64,000 nt of DNA, taken from assembly GCF_047922965.1 (NCBI RefSeq), contig NZ_CP150481.1, positions 2,604,001-2,668,000 of the forward strand, read 5' to 3'. The first letter of the stretch is position 1. Each line of letters starts with the position of its first letter. The notes below the pieces were generated by a model. It was not told the origin of the DNA and searched no databases. It saw only the letters and a program-made list of their open reading frames with translations. The position numbers and the translations under genes were made by a program. Source of the stretch: Neptunicella plasticusilytica. GTDB taxonomy: Bacteria > Pseudomonadota > Gammaproteobacteria > Enterobacterales > Alteromonadaceae. Below, piece by piece: positions 38,013 to 44,962 of this stretch.

Positions 38013-38269
38013 ACAGCTACAACAAAGCATTTAAACAAAAAATTGATTTGGCCAGCAAAGCATTGGATGAACTCAATGAAAAAGGCTGCGCCATCATCAA
38101 TATGCAAGTGGGCGATGCAGGCAACGTCATCACCATATTGCCACCGCCAAACAACTGTATTAAAGGCCATCACCTATGTACCACGGGTAACAAAAATGGT
38201 CGCCAATACCACAATCAAACCCGACTGCATGGTTGCACCGTGCGCTGGTCAATCTCGCAACAACAATAA
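38009..38269 (+). CDS. small hypothetical phage protein
   Basis: 86 residues beginning MNSYNKAFKQKIDLASKALD and followed by AGNVITILPPPNNCIKGHHL. No family recognised. Start overlaps the preceding stop in an ATGA-like arrangement, supporting translation as part of the early operon. Confidence 0.7.
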   Translation: MNSYNKAFKQKIDLASKALDELNEKGCAIINMQVGDAGNVITILPPPNNCIKGHHLCTTGNKNGRQYHNQTRLHGCTVRWSISQQQ

Positions 38270-38278
38270 GGAACCGTC

Positions 38279-38953
38279 ATGGGTATTACAAAACTAGAAC
38301 AACTACACACATTGCTAGACAACACCGCCCCAAAAGGCTTTATGTTCGATGCCGAAGGCAATTTAATGCGTCGTGACAAAATCAAACCACAAGACTTTGA
38401 TCGCGACGTCATCGTAAAGGATCTGTTTCGCGATGCACTACTGGTCAGTGACGAAATGCGTCGACTGGCCAACAAGCTGCAAACGCGCATAGCCGAATTT
38501 GTTAGCCATTCACTGGCGGAATACTCCAAAAACATTGGCGGTAAAAAGGGCAATGTCACCCTTTACAGTTTTGATCGCAGCATAAAAATAGAGCGTTCCC
38601 GCCAGGACAAAATCGCTTTTAACGAGCGTTTATTAGCTGCCAAGCAAATCATAGACAGCTGCATCAAACGTTGGTCCAAAGGCAGCAACAAAAACCTGCA
38701 AGCCATCGTCCAGGGTGCGTTTAAAACCGATAAAAGTGGCCGCTTTAGTGCAGCAAAAGTGCTGTCACTCCGTCAGCACAAAATAGACGACTCCGAATGG
38801 CAAAGCGCCATGAAGGCACTGGCCGACGCCATCGAAGTCGACCGTACCGCCGAATACTTCCGTGTTTACTACCGTATCGAATCTGGCAGTTACGTACAGC
38901 TGCCGCTCGATATGGCCAATATTAACAACCTGGGAGCAACCCAACATGACTAA
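38279..38953 (+). CDS. DUF3164 family phage protein
   Basis: 224 residues. APKGFMFDAEGNLMRRDKIK and the later KIERSRQDKIAFNERLLAAK match DUF3164, a family found almost only in early regions of Mu-like phages. Its function is unknown; the position suggests a role in replication or host takeover. An AAGGA ribosome binding site precedes ATG. It overlaps the next gene by 8 bp. Confidence 0.88.
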   Translation: MGITKLEQLHTLLDNTAPKGFMFDAEGNLMRRDKIKPQDFDRDVIVKDLFRDALLVSDEMRRLANKLQTRIAEFVSHSLAEYSKNIGGKKGNVTLYSFDRSIKIERSRQDKIAFNERLLAAKQIIDSCIKRWSKGSNKNLQAIVQGAFKTDKSGRFSAAKVLSLRQHKIDDSEWQSAMKALADAIEVDRTAEYFRVYYRIESGSYVQLPLDMANINNLGATQHD

Positions 38954-39119
38954 ACCAACACTTGTTACACGTCACCAAATCGGTTGCGTAAATGACTTAC
39001 GCACCCTGTTAAACAGCTTGCCCGCCAACATCGATGGAGTAGAAGAACTCTACACCATCAACGTCTATCACGACGAACAAACGGACGAGCGCTGGCTAGA
39101 GGTCGAACCCGCAGCCTAA
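38946..39119 (+). CDS. small acidic hypothetical phage protein
   Basis: 57 residues (TLVTRHQIGCVNDLRTLLNS, then EELYTINVYHDEQTDERWLE). No family recognised. Overlap with the DUF3164 stop supports co-translation. It is the last gene before the tandem inverted repeats at 39127-39184. Confidence 0.65.
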   Translation: MTKPTLVTRHQIGCVNDLRTLLNSLPANIDGVEELYTINVYHDEQTDERWLEVEPAA

Positions 39120-39126
39120 ACCTTAC

Positions 39127-39184
39127 GGCCCTTTAAAAGGGCCTTAATCAAAGCCTTTTGTCCCATGCAAAAGGCTTTGATTAA
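39127..39184. repeat. two adjacent inverted repeats between early genes
   Basis: GGCCCTTT, A, AAAGGGCC at 39127-39143 is a perfect short palindrome. It is followed at 39144-39184 by TTAATCAAAGCCTTTTG, a 7-nt loop and the exact complement CAAAAGGCTTTGATTAA, a 17-bp perfect stem. Neither has a T run, so this is not a standard terminator; a transcript-processing or attenuating structure is possible. Confidence 0.9.
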
Positions 39185-39202
39185 GTAAAAACAGGACTAA
39201 AA

Positions 39203-39778
39203 ATGACAACACCAATCCAACAATCTCGCAGTCGACTGATTGCCAAAGTGCATATCGCCAAGCAACAGCTGGGCTTAGATGATGCCACCTATCGCAGTGT
39301 CCTTGAGCAGGTTACCGGCAAAACCAGTGCGGCAAAATTACGCCCGTTAGAGCTGCATAACGTTATCAAACACTTTGAAACAGTCGGCTTTAAATCCAAA
39401 AAGCCCAGCAAGCGCCGTATGTCCCCACCTAGCGGAACAGGCCAAGTGGCCGAAGTCGATAAAATCCGCGCAATCTGGATCACCATGGCCAAACAAGGTT
39501 TTGTACGCGATGGAAGTGAAGCCGCGCTAGATGCCTACGTAAAACGCATGTCCGCCAAGTTTAACAGGGGCAAAGGCATAGAATCCGTAAGCTGGCTAAC
39601 CGACCACATCGCCGCGCAAATACTGGAATCAATTAAAAACTGGCATCGCCGCCTAATGGCCGACTGGCTAGTTAAGCAAGGAATAAACGTATTACAAGGG
39701 CACCGTAAAGAATGGCCTACTGCTAAAGCGCCGTACGCCTATGTAAGTGCCGCCTATGCGGAGTTAATCAAACGATGA
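39203..39778 (+). CDS. gemA: GemA family regulatory protein (DUF1018)
   Basis: 191 residues. SRLIAKVHIAKQQLGLDDAT and YRSVLEQVTGKTSAAKL are the DUF1018/GemA signature; KIRAIWITMAKQGFVRDGSE follows. In Mu, gemA affects host gene expression and gyrase-related functions. It lies after the tandem inverted repeats with its own ribosome binding site and overlaps the next gene by 4 bp (ATGA). Confidence 0.9.
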   Translation: MTTPIQQSRSRLIAKVHIAKQQLGLDDATYRSVLEQVTGKTSAAKLRPLELHNVIKHFETVGFKSKKPSKRRMSPPSGTGQVAEVDKIRAIWITMAKQGFVRDGSEAALDAYVKRMSAKFNRGKGIESVSWLTDHIAAQILESIKNWHRRLMADWLVKQGINVLQGHRKEWPTAKAPYAYVSAAYAELIKR

Positions 39779-40239
39779 AGTTAACCCGCTGCCCAGTGTG
39801 CCACCACCACCTGCACCTAGAATCACTTATTCAGGATCAAGCAGGTAAAGAGTTATTGGCGTTAGTGGCAAAATTACCCACCCAAACCGCTAGCAGTCTA
39901 CTGAGTTATTTAGGCCTTTTTCGCCCCGTTAAAAGCGATTTAAACAACGGTAGAGCACTGCGTTTGCTGCATGACATTTTAAACATCACCCCCAATCACA
40001 CAGCCCTATGTCAGGCAATCGACCAAACCGTTAACCAAATCAGCGCCAGTCGGCAACAAGGTGGCGAGCAAAAGCCACTGGTAAACCACAACTACATGAA
40101 AAAGGTGTTATGCAACATCCCAGGCTGGAACAGTATTGGAGCCATCAACAATGAAATCAGTCAATCAGCTCAATCATCAGGCAAAGCAGGCGTTAGCAAT
40201 GCCCTGCTCAACGTCCACGACAGCGACTGGGCCAATTAA
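39775..40239 (+). CDS. zinc-ribbon phage protein upstream of a lambda P-like gene
   Basis: 154 residues. The N-terminus RCPVCHHHLHLESL is a partial zinc-ribbon-like motif; the middle (TASSLLSYLGLFRPVKSDLN) reads as a compact helical domain. No named family is certain. Because it directly precedes and overlaps a helicase-loader-like gene, an origin-recognition or loader role is plausible, by analogy to phage O/P pairs. Inference only. Confidence 0.7.
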   Translation: MKLTRCPVCHHHLHLESLIQDQAGKELLALVAKLPTQTASSLLSYLGLFRPVKSDLNNGRALRLLHDILNITPNHTALCQAIDQTVNQISASRQQGGEQKPLVNHNYMKKVLCNIPGWNSIGAINNEISQSAQSSGKAGVSNALLNVHDSDWAN

Positions 40240-40837
40240 TGATCACACCATCACCCAGGTTAACCAGGTATTTGGCCAAATGCAGCTAATCTTCGGGCGC
40301 AAATATACCAGTCGTTTTGGAAGCGATAACGAAGTCAAAGCCACCAAACGCATGTGGGCGCGCGCTTTTATGCAAGAGCAAATTAGCGACCAACAAATTA
40401 CCTTTGCCATATCACGCATTATCAAAAGCAAAATTGAATGGCCGCCAGAACTCCCCCAGTTTTTAACCCTGTGTGACGACCCGACAATATACGGTCTGCC
40501 CGACAAAGACGCCGCACGCCAACAAATTATTGATCGCAATGGAAAACACAGGTTTAAGCAAAACTTTGTCTGGCTACATGATGTAGTAGAAGTGGTTTAC
40601 CACCGTATTGGCGACTACACCAAACAAGCCGCCAGCAGCTTTGATAAACACTTTAATAAAGCCTGGGAAACAGCAGTTACTGAATATAAAACCGGCACCC
40701 TACCACCGGTTTTGCAAGCATTACCAGCGCCAAAACTACCCGCAATTAGCGACAGTCACAGCGTGCCGGTCAACAAAAAATGCCGCATACACCAACGCAT
40801 AGAAGCCCTAATCCAAGCCGCCAAGGAAAACCGATGA
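40151..40837 (+). CDS. replication protein P-like
   Basis: 228 residues from ATG 40151, chosen because GGAG lies 9 bp upstream; a TTG start at 40136 is less likely. The region from GRKYTSRFGSDNEVKATKRM through IIKSKIEWPPELPQFLTLCD matches the phage lambda P / replication protein P pattern. P proteins deliver the host DnaB helicase to phage origins. It overlaps the preceding gene by 89 bp and the next by 4 bp. Confidence 0.75.
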   Translation: MKSVNQLNHQAKQALAMPCSTSTTATGPINDHTITQVNQVFGQMQLIFGRKYTSRFGSDNEVKATKRMWARAFMQEQISDQQITFAISRIIKSKIEWPPELPQFLTLCDDPTIYGLPDKDAARQQIIDRNGKHRFKQNFVWLHDVVEVVYHRIGDYTKQAASSFDKHFNKAWETAVTEYKTGTLPPVLQALPAPKLPAISDSHSVPVNKKCRIHQRIEALIQAAKENR

Positions 40838-41271
40838 GTGACGAAAATCAAAACACCTTCGCCTTTGATGACAACTTTGACGACCTGTTAGAACACCTCC
40901 CCGCGCTAACCAGCGAAGAGCAACGCGCCCAAGCCGCCTACAAGGAACACCTGTGGGCGCTAGTGATGGTCACAGAGCGGCGTTTAACCAATGCAGGATA
41001 TGAGCAACCCGAGGCATACAAACTCAGCACCATGATCATAGCCGAAATTGCCCATTATCAAGGTGGCCGCAGCCAATACCTGCCCAGGGGTGACAAATTG
41101 CGCCAAGAACTGCGCGACATCCATATGTTCCGCCTATGGCACGACAAAAGCTGGCCGGTCGACAAAATCCACAAAGGTTACTGCCCCGAGTTAAACCAAA
41201 TTCAGGTCTACAAGATCCTGCGTACCAAACGGCGGGAATACCTCGCCAAAATTCAACCCAAACTGATATAG
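40834..41271 (+). CDS. Mor/C family transcription activator
   Basis: 145 residues. GGRSQYLPRGDKLRQELRD followed by NQIQVYKILRTKRREYL is the Mor/C HTH pattern of Mu-like phages (the GGxxxYxPxGD strand plus recognition helix). Mor activates the middle promoter and C the late promoters in Mu. Only one member of the family is found in the window, so it may do both jobs. Confidence 0.88.
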   Translation: MSDENQNTFAFDDNFDDLLEHLPALTSEEQRAQAAYKEHLWALVMVTERRLTNAGYEQPEAYKLSTMIIAEIAHYQGGRSQYLPRGDKLRQELRDIHMFRLWHDKSWPVDKIHKGYCPELNQIQVYKILRTKRREYLAKIQPKLI

Positions 41272-41279
41272 GAATATTT

Positions 41280-41501
41280 ATGACCAACCACACCCACCCC
41301 GATTACGACCCCGAAGTGATGATCATGACCGACATTACCGCCCAGCAAGTCAGCAAAATCATTGACGAACTAGCCGAAGATGTCGCAGAGCAAGAAGACG
41401 AAGCCGCTCTATGGCTTGGTACCTTACAAATCAACGGCCAACGGGCACAAGTACAACTACTGGTTACCACTATCGATAGCCACTTTGTAGACGAAAACTA
41501 A
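41280..41501 (+). CDS. small acidic hypothetical phage protein
   Basis: 73 residues, strongly acidic (KIIDELAEDVAEQEDEAALW). No family recognised. A GGAA ribosome binding site precedes it. Sits between the Mor-like and RepA-like genes, so probably in the same transcript. Confidence 0.65.
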   Translation: MTNHTHPDYDPEVMIMTDITAQQVSKIIDELAEDVAEQEDEAALWLGTLQINGQRAQVQLLVTTIDSHFVDEN

Positions 41502-41510
41502 GGATCCTAA

Positions 41511-42428
41511 ATGTTCGACTTCCTCACTGCTGCCACTCTGCAAACACAGGACTTTAACGACCAAACCGAGTTCCTGATAGATGGCTTCCTCGCCAAAAAC
41601 CTGATCACTATGGTCTATGCCGATGGTGGCAATGGCAAAAGTTGGTTAGGTTTGGCACTGGCCAAATACTGCGCCGAGCTACGCATGCAAATCGTGTATC
41701 TGGACTTTGATAACCCCCTCAGCGTTTTGCAAGAGCGTGGTGTAGACCAAACACTGGTCGCCCGCTACCGCAATGTTCAATATGTCCAGCGCTCTAAATC
41801 AAAGCTCACTGCAATCGAGTTACTGTCCGAGTTAGCGATTAATGCCACCGCCAATGTCTACGACAATGTGCTAATTGTGCTTGATAGCCTGCGTAACTTT
41901 GGCGACGTCAACGCCGAATCGCGCATGATGCATGTTATGACTCACCTAATGGATATCCGCGAGGCCGGAGCCACCATAGTCGTACTGCACCACAGCAATA
42001 AAGACGGCAAAAATTATCAGGGTTCTAACCATATTCGCAACAGCGTCGACAACATGTTCCAACTTAAAAAGTTTGATATCGCAGGCGGCATTGGCATGTT
42101 GTTAAAGGTACAAAAAGAACGCGCCGCCATTACTGACCAGGCATTTGAAATTTGCCCCAGCACACTAGCAATTATTCCGCGCAGCTTAGTAGAGGCCCAA
42201 TCCACAGACGAAGACCTGGACTTTATTAACGAAGTACAAGCCACCCTGCGCAATCAACCAGGACTCAATAAAACCGACTTACTCAACGCCATCGGTTTTA
42301 ACAAAGACGACAAAACCGCCCGTGCCAGGCTAGATAAATTCGACGGTATTCACTGGCACTCGGTTAAACGTGGCAACCGCTACGGCTACCAGTTAATTAT
42401 GGTAGCCGCTACCCCACAACCCCAGTAA
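41511..42428 (+). CDS. RepA-like hexameric AAA ATPase (AAA_25 type)
   Basis: 305 residues. Walker A is YADGGNGKSWLGLALA near residues 37-52, Walker B VLIVLDSLRNF, and the following VVLHHSNKDGKNYQGSNHIR is typical of RSF1010 RepA-type replicative helicase ATPases. The C-terminal ~70 residues form a winged-helix-like domain (NQPGLNKTDLLNAIGFNKDD). A replication helicase or remodeler role is inferred. Preceded by an AAGGA ribosome binding site. Confidence 0.82.
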   Translation: MFDFLTAATLQTQDFNDQTEFLIDGFLAKNLITMVYADGGNGKSWLGLALAKYCAELRMQIVYLDFDNPLSVLQERGVDQTLVARYRNVQYVQRSKSKLTAIELLSELAINATANVYDNVLIVLDSLRNFGDVNAESRMMHVMTHLMDIREAGATIVVLHHSNKDGKNYQGSNHIRNSVDNMFQLKKFDIAGGIGMLLKVQKERAAITDQAFEICPSTLAIIPRSLVEAQSTDEDLDFINEVQATLRNQPGLNKTDLLNAIGFNKDDKTARARLDKFDGIHWHSVKRGNRYGYQLIMVAATPQPQ

Positions 42429-42437
42429 CCATAATGC

Positions 42438-42462
42438 AGTTGTACAAGTTGTAAGAGTTGTA
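42438..42462 (-). repeat. three TACAACT units spaced 9 bp
   Basis: On the minus strand TACAACT starts every 9 bp, three times; on the plus strand AGTTGTA starts at 42438, 42447 and 42456. The array sits in the gap after the RepA-like gene. Equivalent arrays lie at 43803-43827 and 56586-56610. Confidence 0.85.
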
Positions 42463-42493
42463 CAGCACACATCAACAACAAGAGAAGAGTTAA

Positions 42494-42739
42494 ATGATTA
42501 CCCGACTACTACAAGGTTGTGAAACCGAACAAAAGATAGATCTGCTACTGCAACTCACCAATATAAATAGTGAATCAGTTATCGGTGCATTAAAAGTTCA
42601 TTTGGTTCAAGGAGCTGCGGAATCAATGGCCTATATGATGTTTGATGTAAAACAACAAAATTTTAGTCGCGCCTTAAAGCAGTTGAATAAAGTCAACACT
42701 ATCGTTGAAACCATTATAGAAACAACATCAATAAAGTGA
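42494..42739 (+). CDS. small hypothetical phage protein
   Basis: 81 residues (LLQGCETEQKIDLLLQLTNI, ending TIVETIIETTSIK), helix-rich. No family recognised. An AGAAGAG ribosome binding site precedes the ATG. Last gene before the gene-poor structured region. Confidence 0.6.
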   Translation: MITRLLQGCETEQKIDLLLQLTNINSESVIGALKVHLVQGAAESMAYMMFDVKQQNFSRALKQLNKVNTIVETIIETTSIK

Positions 42740-43370
42740 TGTATATATCAACATCAACAAGCCTTCCCCATAACACAAAAACACCTCCTATGTACGTCGA
42801 TAGACCCTTAATAAAAGCTGGGTCTACCGACGTTACCCATCATAAATAAAGGTTAAAGTGCAGCCGAATTCACAATAAATTAGATCTTTTCAAGTTCTAA
42901 AAAATCAACTAGAACTGTATATACATACAGTATATATTGAAGGAGGTAATTCAATTTGATTGTTTAGCATTTTTAATTTGAAACTGGCTTAAAGTCTTTT
43001 AATTGCTAACTTTGCGTTAATAAAACTCACTTTGGTACCGCTTAAAACTCAAAGTGAGTAAAAACATAACAATTTAATATGTGGAAATTTTCCTAACAAA
43101 GGAAATCAACGGATATAAAAGCCTCTGCGCCACACCAACAAAATCAACAACTCTTTAGTTGTTACTAATAATCCCGAAAAAAGGATTAAATTCCTTATTA
43201 AGGATTATTTAAAAGTGGCTTTGATGGCTGAACTCGGATTAACGCTTGATTTTTACATTTATTGGATTAACTATAGAAAATGCACGGCCAAAAAATTGAC
43301 CGTGCATCTGAGTATTTACATTAGTTGGGCTGTTCGCAGCAGCCCTGTAAACAGGGACAATCTTACCATT
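42740..43370. promoter_or_regulatory. gene-poor region with several RNA hairpins
   Basis: No convincing gene. Structures seen: a 14-bp stem ACGTCGATAGACCC (42794-42807) with GGGTCTACCGACGT (42820-42833, one mismatch); CTGTAT...ATACAG near 42916; ACAACT...AGTTGT near 43147; ATGCACGGCCAA (43280-43291) with TTGACCGTGCAT (43296-43307); and two stems sharing bases, GGGCTG...CAGCCC (43327-43345) and CCCTGT...ACAGGG (43343-43356). The middle and lysis promoters probably lie here, downstream of the Mor-like gene. Confidence 0.6.
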
Positions 43371-43550
43371 ATGATAAGAAATACAATAGAAGAATTACAA
43401 GACCTAACGGCCTGTCAGCAAGGTGTATCTGAAATCCTGGCAGAGTTACCCAAAACGGCACAATGCCGCGCCTGGGCAATAGCCAACATATTAGGCTACT
43501 TAAATCGGCGTCAACAGCTTGTCTTAGACAAAATAGAGCGAGAAACCTGA
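43371..43550 (+). CDS. small hypothetical phage protein
   Basis: 59 residues from ATG 43371 (TIEELQDLTACQQGVSEILA, then LGYLNRRQQLVLDKIERE). The upstream extension to 43215 covers the hairpins and looks untranslated. No family recognised. Ribosome binding site weak, so the start is uncertain. Confidence 0.5.
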   Translation: MIRNTIEELQDLTACQQGVSEILAELPKTAQCRAWAIANILGYLNRRQQLVLDKIERET

Positions 43551-43587
43551 CCATAGTTGACAATTTTCAATAGCTGATTCACGATCC

Positions 43588-43616
43588 AAAGCCGGTTAAA
43601 ATGTAACCGGCTTTTT
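43588..43616 (+). terminator. Rho-independent terminator
   Basis: AAAGCCGGTTA, loop AAATG, TAACCGGCTTT is an 11-bp perfect stem followed by T residues. It separates the small gene from the zinc-ribbon membrane protein gene. Confidence 0.9.
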
Positions 43617-43632
43617 AAGGATAGGGATCATC

Positions 43633-44118
43633 ATGGCACTCATAAAATGTCACGAATGCAAAAATCAAATCAGCAGTACTGCCAAAACTTGCCCACAGTG
43701 CGGAGCAAAAAATAAACCTCAAACCACAACAACAACTAAAATTTTTGCAGTTTTGTTTGCTGTAATAATCGTGTATTGGGTTACGTCTGCACCATCAGTG
43801 CCTACAACTCGTACAACTTCTACAACTAGCACGCAAACAGCGACTCCCAAGCCAAAAGCGCCACCCACCATTGACGAAAAAATTAAAAAGCAATTTAGTG
43901 CCTGGGACGGCTCGCATTATGGGTTAGAGAAGATCATTAAAAAAAGTATGAATGACCCGGACAGCTATAAACACATAGAAACACGCTATGTAAAGGAAGA
44001 TAATGACATACTGGTCATTACAGAGTTCAGTGGCAAAAATGCCTTCAACGCAACGGTTAAAAACAGCATTGCTGGCAAATTTACCTTTGACGGGCAGCTA
44101 CTAGAAATCATTCAGTAA
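43633..44118 (+). CDS. zinc-ribbon membrane protein (accessory)
   Basis: 161 residues. N-terminal zinc ribbon IKCHECKNQISSTAKTCPQC, a transmembrane segment IFAVLFAVIIVYWVTSA, a Thr-rich linker and a soluble domain (KKSMNDPDSYKHIETRYVKE). The second half resembles small DUF-type domains seen in prophage and plasmid cargo proteins. It is preceded by a terminator and followed by the lysis module, so it is transcribed as a separate unit. Its linker contains a TACAACT array. Function unknown; membrane-associated exclusion is a guess. Confidence 0.75.
   Translation: MALIKCHECKNQISSTAKTCPQCGAKNKPQTTTTTKIFAVLFAVIIVYWVTSAPSVPTTRTTSTTSTQTATPKPKAPPTIDEKIKKQFSAWDGSHYGLEKIIKKSMNDPDSYKHIETRYVKEDNDILVITEFSGKNAFNATVKNSIAGKFTFDGQLLEIIQ
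43803..43827 (+). repeat. three TACAACT units spaced 9 bp, inside a gene
   Basis: TACAACT starts at 43803, 43812 and 43821, exactly 9 bp apart. It encodes part of the Thr/Ser linker of the zinc-ribbon membrane protein, so it is in frame and tolerated. Confidence 0.85.
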
Positions 44119-44171
44119 CCACTAGCCCAGGCTAAACTCAACTCCCCCGCCGCCATCGCTAAGATGGCGGC
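44116..44171 (+). promoter_or_regulatory. conserved box A plus hairpin before the lysis module
   Basis: TAACCACTAGCCCAGGCTAA at 44116-44135 begins at the preceding stop codon and matches 54316-54335 at 18 of 20 positions. It contains the dyad TAGCC-CA-GGCTA. A hairpin GCCGCCATC (44149-44157), GCTAA, GATGGCGGC (44163-44171) follows and touches the ATG at 44172. A weak -35/-10 pair (TTGACG 44087, TTCAGT 44111) precedes it. Late promoter or leader element is inferred. Confidence 0.75.
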
Positions 44172-44678
44172 ATGAACCAAGAAAAGCAACACCTCACTTA
44201 TTATTACGGCCTAAAAAGCCGCGACCATGCTATTACATTGGCAGATGTGGTGGCGCATCGTTTAGGCTATGGCATCAATGGCTTTGCTGCCCGTCTTTTA
44301 TTGGAAACAGCCTGTGCCGAAACACAGCTAGGAACCTATCCGGACTCAACACCCAATAGTGGCCACGGTCTTTGCCAGTTCGACCAAATCGGCTTTGACG
44401 ATGTAAAAGCCCGCACGCGTCAGGCTGATATATCCACTATCAAACTCTTTTTTGATGTAGACATCACCCAATGCAGCATAGAGCAACTGGATAACAATCC
44501 ACTGCTGTCATTTATCTTCTGCCGCTTAAAGTACAAGTTAATACCCAATGAAATACCCGACTATCTGCTGGGCCGTGCTAAGTACTGGAAGTATCACTAC
44601 AACACCTGGGCAGGTAAAGGCACTGTTAGCCACTATTTGTGTAGCGCCAACCGCATTCTATATCCGGGGGATTCATGA
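44172..44678 (+). CDS. putative endolysin, lysozyme-like fold
   Basis: 168 residues. ETACAETQLGTYPDSTPNSG, GHGLCQFDQIGFDDV and the later YHYNTWAGKGTVSHYLCS read like a lytic transglycosylase/lysozyme-like catalytic domain with Glu in ETACAET as the likely catalytic residue. No signal peptide, so export would depend on the holin. No Shine-Dalgarno is visible because the hairpin fills the space before the ATG. Confidence 0.72.
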   Translation: MNQEKQHLTYYYGLKSRDHAITLADVVAHRLGYGINGFAARLLLETACAETQLGTYPDSTPNSGHGLCQFDQIGFDDVKARTRQADISTIKLFFDVDITQCSIEQLDNNPLLSFIFCRLKYKLIPNEIPDYLLGRAKYWKYHYNTWAGKGTVSHYLCSANRILYPGDS

Positions 44679-44962
44679 TCATCGCCCCCGGAGTAAACGG
44701 CAGCAAATTTAATAAAATGTGGTACGACATGGGCCGCGAGGCACGCTTAAACGCCGAGCGCACCGCCGCACTCACCAACGCCGCCGTTATCCTACCCGAA
44801 AGCAGCAACAACGCCACCGCAGCCAGTTACTGGCGCAAAGGGTGGAACAGCCCAACCTTGTCGGAAATCAAACATTACATCACACAAGGGCACCCAGTGG
44901 CCAAACGCCTGGCAAATCAGCACTTGCAACACATTCGTACCCAACTAGGAGTAAACCACTAA
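44675..44962 (+). CDS. small hypothetical lysis-module protein
   Basis: 95 residues (MWYDMGREARLNAERTAALT, then YWRKGWNSPTLSEIKHYITQ). No family recognised, no membrane segment. Overlaps the endolysin (ATGA) and the holin gene (1 bp), so it is part of the lysis unit. Confidence 0.65.
   Translation: MIIAPGVNGSKFNKMWYDMGREARLNAERTAALTNAAVILPESSNNATAASYWRKGWNSPTLSEIKHYITQGHPVAKRLANQHLQHIRTQLGVNH

Noticed and set aside
37160..38269. Toxin-antitoxin pair among the small early genes
   Set aside because: Gene sizes and overlaps fit, but no toxin motif is visible and similar small HTH genes are normal in early regions of transposable phages.
42944..42972. Perfect AAGGAGGT ribosome binding site after a dyad CTGTAT/ATACAG
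   Set aside because: The only start after it (TTG) reads two codons before a stop, so no protein is supported; it may be a relic or part of an RNA structure.
43215..43370. N-terminal extension of the small gene at 43371
   Set aside because: It runs through strong hairpins and has no ribosome binding site; the internal ATG gives a more sensible small protein.
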